Source: Polynucleobacter sp. MWH-Aus1W21
Lineage (GTDB): Bacteria > Pseudomonadota > Gammaproteobacteria > Burkholderiales > Burkholderiaceae
Assembly: GCF_018687275.1 (NCBI RefSeq)
Contig: NZ_CP061287.1
Coordinates: 868,001-932,000, forward strand
DNA: 64,000 nt
Direction of reading: 5' to 3'
Shown here: positions 61,065 through 64,000 of the stretch, piece after piece
Layout of the letters: every line of letters starts with the position of its first letter
Position numbering within the stretch: position 1 is the first letter of the stretch
The notes under the pieces: model-generated
Told to the model about the DNA's origin: nothing
Databases searched by the model: none
What the model saw: the letters and a program-made list of their open reading frames with translations, nothing else
Program-made: the position numbers and the translations under genes

Positions 61065-62723
61065 ATGGGGACACCCAGCGATTCATTGAATGGTGGACAG
61101 ATTCTAGCCAATGCGCTTGTAAGGCAGGGCGTAGATCTGGCCTTTGGGGTGCCAGGTGAGAGCTTTCTACCATTGCTTAATGGCTTAGTAGATCACCCCC
61201 AGTGCCGTTTTATTACCTGTCGCCAAGAGGGTGGTGCTTCCTATATGGCGGAGGCATACGCAAAGTTGACTGGTAAACCGGGTGTTGTTATGGTGACTCG
61301 CGGCCCCGGCGCTTCAAATGCCATGATTGGTTTGCATACGGCTTATCAAGATTCAACGCCCCTGGTGCTATTAGTCGGCCAAGTAGGTACGGATATGGTT
61401 GAGCGCGAAGCTTTTCAAGAGGTTGACTACCGACGAATGTTTTCTGAATGTGCAAAGTGGGTTGGCAGTATTGATCGAGTTGACCGCATTGATGAATTTG
61501 TATCTCATGCATTTCATGTTGCACAGGCCGGTAGAAAAGGCCCGGTAGTTTTAGCGCTCCCAGAGGATGTTCTGTATATGTACGGACAAGAGAAGCCGGT
61601 AGCACCTGCACATATTGTTCAGCCTGGCTTAAACCAAGCAGAATTCTCTAGAGCGATGGATGCGTTTTCCAAGGCTAGTAAACCACTTGTGCTTGCCGGT
61701 GGTGGGAATTGGAATCAGACTGCTTGTGAAGGCTTAAGGGCTTGGGCTAATCGTGAGGGCGTACCAGTTGCAACCAGCTTCCGATCTCAAGATGTGATTG
61801 ATAACTTAGATCCTTGCTTTGCGGGTGATTTGGGTATTGGCGCCAATCCTACACTAGCTAAGCGCGTACAAGATGCCGATTGTCTATTGGTTATTGGTGA
61901 GCGCTTGGGAGAAATGACAACCGCCGGTTATAGCCTCTTGTCATCTCCGCAAGCAAAGACCAAATTAATTCACGTACTTTCAGGACCTGAAGAGCTGGGC
62001 CGTGTATACCGACCAGAATTTGCGCTGAACTGTAGCCCTGAAAACTTTTGCCACGCCCTGAGCGAAGTCAAGATGGGCAAGCAATATGATCGCCAGGCTA
62101 TGAGTGATGCTCACGATGAATATCTTGCTTTTTCAACTCCGGTAACAGTTCCGGGAGATATGCAGTTGGCGCACATCATGAGCGCATTAAAGGATGTGAT
62201 TCCACGTAATTCCATCGTTACAAATGGCGCTGGTAATTTTGCTACCTGGGTACATCGTTTTTATCCATATGGCGCATTTAAGACGCAATTGGCGCCGGCA
62301 AATGGTTCAATGGGTTATGGCTTGCCAGCTGCAATTGCTGCAAAAATTGCTGATCCACAAAGAGTGGTGATTGCAGTATGCGGCGATGGAGATTTCATGA
62401 TGAACTGTCAGGAGCTGGCAACGGCAGCTCGTTACGACGCATTCCCAATTATCTTAGTAATTAACAACAGCATGTTGGGCACTATTCGCATGCATCAGGA
62501 GCGTGAGTTCAAGTCACGAGTGATTGCCACCGAATTAACCAATCCTGACTTCATCAAGTTTTCAGATAGCTTTGGTATCCCCGGATATAGAGTGACCAAA
62601 ACAGAAGACTTCGCACCTATCTTTGCCAAAGCATTAAATGGAAACGGTGGTGCGTTGATTGAACTAGTTCTAGATCAAGAAGTCATCTCTCCAAGCAAAC
62701 TACTTTCTCAGTTGGGAAAATAA
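61065..62723 (+). CDS. Thiamine pyrophosphate-dependent enzyme, acetolactate-synthase-like
   Basis: The 552-residue protein has the three TPP enzyme domains: the N-terminal AFGVPGESFLPLLNGLVDH with the catalytic Glu32, the middle RKGPVVLALPEDVLY with a nucleotide-like fold, and the C-terminal GDGDFMMNCQELATAARYD with the TPP motif and VINNSMLGTIRMHQ. No regulatory small subunit follows, so it may be a catabolic acetolactate synthase, a sulfoacetaldehyde-like or oxalyl-CoA-type enzyme. The sequence is similar to AHAS-like proteins, but the reaction is not certain. Confidence 0.85.
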   Translation: MGTPSDSLNGGQILANALVRQGVDLAFGVPGESFLPLLNGLVDHPQCRFITCRQEGGASYMAEAYAKLTGKPGVVMVTRGPGASNAMIGLHTAYQDSTPLVLLVGQVGTDMVEREAFQEVDYRRMFSECAKWVGSIDRVDRIDEFVSHAFHVAQAGRKGPVVLALPEDVLYMYGQEKPVAPAHIVQPGLNQAEFSRAMDAFSKASKPLVLAGGGNWNQTACEGLRAWANREGVPVATSFRSQDVIDNLDPCFAGDLGIGANPTLAKRVQDADCLLVIGERLGEMTTAGYSLLSSPQAKTKLIHVLSGPEELGRVYRPEFALNCSPENFCHALSEVKMGKQYDRQAMSDAHDEYLAFSTPVTVPGDMQLAHIMSALKDVIPRNSIVTNGAGNFATWVHRFYPYGAFKTQLAPANGSMGYGLPAAIAAKIADPQRVVIAVCGDGDFMMNCQELATAARYDAFPIILVINNSMLGTIRMHQEREFKSRVIATELTNPDFIKFSDSFGIPGYRVTKTEDFAPIFAKALNGNGGALIELVLDQEVISPSKLLSQLGK

Positions 62724-62747
62724 AAAAGAGGGGAGCCCCCTCTTTTT
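62723..62747 (+). terminator. Rho-independent terminator
   Basis: AAAAAGAGGGG and CCCCCTCTTTTT around a two-base loop, directly after the TPP enzyme. It may also serve the gene on the other strand. Confidence 0.88.
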
Positions 62748-62797
62748 GTAACTGCATCAGCTAAACAGATTGGCAGCTGGAAATTAATATCCGTGAA

Positions 62798-63829
62798 TTA
62801 ATCTACCTTTGCCCCGGAATCCTTTACCACCTTAGTCCATTTCAAAATTTCAGCCTTAATGAAGGTGGAAAATTGTTCAGGTGTATTGCCTACAGGCTGT
62901 GCACCCATCGCTAAGTACTTTTCTTGAACAGAGGGGCTAGCGATGGCTGCCATTAAAGCAGCGCTATCTTTATTCAAAATATCAGGAGGCGTGTTTGCTG
63001 GGCCAACTACACCAAACCATGATGTCGCTTCATATCCAGGTAAATTGGCGGCTTCAGCAATCGTTGGCAAATCTGGAAATGCGGGTGAACGTTTAGCACT
63101 AGTTACAGCCAATGCCTTGAGACGTCCTGCGCGAATGTAGTTGATTGAAGAAGGTAAATTATCAAACATGATGTCTACATTTCCAGCCATCAGGTCGGTT
63201 ACCGCAGGCGGGCTACCCTTGTATGGCAAATGCACCATATAAGTTTTAGTCATCGATTTAAATAATTCACCCGCCATATGAATGGAGGTACCGTTTCCAC
63301 TGGAGGCCATATTCACTTTGCCTGGATTGGCTTTGGCATAAGCAATGAGATCTTTTACAGTATTGATTCTATTTTTAGTCGCAAACGCAGGATTCAGAAC
63401 GAGGACATTGGGTAGTTCTGCGACCAATGTGATAGGCGTAAAGTCTTTAATAGGGTCAAAAGGAAGCTTACCGCCGCCTTGTGTATACAAAGGAAGGTTA
63501 ATGCCGTGAGTTCCCACCGAAGCCATTAGCCATGTATAACCATCAGGCGGTGATTTGGAAACTAGTTCTGCACCAATATTTCCGCCGGCTCCCGGCTTGT
63601 TATCAATAATGACATTCCATTTTTGAGAATTGAGTAATTCATTTTGTAATGGGCGAGCAATATTGTCAGTTGCTCCGCCAGCTGGAAAGGGGACGATAAA
63701 TTTAATGGGCTTATTCGGATAATCGGATTGAGCCAATGCTGTATGTGTAGGACCTGCCATTAAGGCCAGTGATAGCAAACATAATCGTAATGCTCGTGAT
63801 GTAATGCTTGCAGAGCCGTATTTGTTCAT
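62798..63829 (-). CDS. Bug/TctC-family periplasmic solute-binding protein (TTT)
   Basis: The 343-residue protein has a signal peptide ending AGPTHTALAQ and the pattern YPNKPIKFIVPFPAGGATDN, DNKPGAGGNIGAELVSKSPP, NMASSGNGTSIHMAGELFKS and HLPYKGSPPAVTDLMAGNV. GGAG precedes the ATG. It is convergent with the TPP-enzyme gene. It is the fourth member of the family in the window and, like the others, lacks neighbouring TctA/TctB genes. Confidence 0.92.
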   Translation of the reverse strand: MNKYGSASITSRALRLCLLSLALMAGPTHTALAQSDYPNKPIKFIVPFPAGGATDNIARPLQNELLNSQKWNVIIDNKPGAGGNIGAELVSKSPPDGYTWLMASVGTHGINLPLYTQGGGKLPFDPIKDFTPITLVAELPNVLVLNPAFATKNRINTVKDLIAYAKANPGKVNMASSGNGTSIHMAGELFKSMTKTYMVHLPYKGSPPAVTDLMAGNVDIMFDNLPSSINYIRAGRLKALAVTSAKRSPAFPDLPTIAEAANLPGYEATSWFGVVGPANTPPDILNKDSAALMAAIASPSVQEKYLAMGAQPVGNTPEQFSTFIKAEILKWTKVVKDSGAKVD

Positions 63830-64000
63830 TCTTATCTCCAGTAGATTGTGATCATTCTTCGGATGATTCTTTTAATGTTTTTCATGGGTTTTAAGCTCTA
63901 AGCTAAGTTCCCAAATTCAAAGCATATATTCATGATTTAAGCATAACTGGGCAATGAGTGTTGACCCTTGGTTTGGGGTTTTGTTCCTAGAGTAGCGGCT

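Noticed and set aside
63830..64000. Possible gene at the right edge
   Set aside because: No open frame with a start signal; only the upstream region of the last solute-binding protein gene.

Overview
The gene content and order (roxA-slyD, cysE, trmJ, suhB, lpxH-ppiB, cysS, accA-tilS, lysC, then a fatty-acid oxidation cluster and many Bug/TctC-type solute-binding proteins) point to a betaproteobacterium of the family Burkholderiaceae. The moderate GC content, the compact spacing and several proteins typical of freshwater Polynucleobacter make that genus most likely. This is an inference from protein resemblance, not a database result.

Layout. Positions 1-11.6 kb are ordinary core genome: protein folding, cysteine synthesis, tRNA modification and charging, lipid A, fatty-acid initiation and aspartokinase, ending in a tRNA-Ser(GCT) gene. 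From 11.68 to 38.67 kb lies an integrated element of about 27 kb. It is bounded by a 15-bp direct repeat (tctcgtctccgccaa): one copy is the 3' end of the intact tRNA-Ser, the other sits beside a P4-type tyrosine integrase. From 38.7 to 64 kb the core genome resumes: small envelope proteins, adenine salvage, a beta-oxidation regulon (fadA, fadB-like, acyl-CoA dehydrogenase, TetR, outer-membrane barrel, fadD), an IlvD-family dehydratase, a U32 tRNA hydroxylation protein, an FAH-family hydrolase, a TPP enzyme and two solute-binding proteins.

The element is the most interesting part. From left to right it carries a type I restriction-modification operon with an Abi_C-like gene between hsdS and hsdR, a deoxynucleotidase, an AlpA-type regulator, a DUF1376 replication-like protein, a small-terminase-like protein and the large terminase. 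Next comes a 6-kb catabolic and transport cassette (tautomerase, two TTT solute-binding proteins, epoxide-hydrolase-like enzyme, FAD oxidoreductase, GntR regulator), then a portal, a putative scaffold, a hipBA toxin-antitoxin pair, a coat protein, a holin, an M15 endolysin, an unknown 209-residue protein and the integrase. It encodes head, packaging and lysis functions but I see no tail gene, no CI/Cro-type phage repressor and no capsid protease. It therefore resembles either a capsid-encoding satellite that would borrow tails or a trimmed P22-like prophage reused as a carrier of accessory genes. The DUF1376 gene contains a 34-bp palindrome, a run of five 7-bp repeats and an A-rich stretch, a plausible origin of replication inside the replication gene.

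Regulatory DNA is unusually legible. There are three GATC-centred operators about 50 bp apart before hipBA, an ACTTGTATACAAGT palindrome over the -10 box of the divergent catabolic promoter, and a perfect 21-bp palindrome filling the space between the promoter boxes of a small HTH/zinc-ribbon gene. All functional statements are from reading the sequence and from family knowledge; no search was run.
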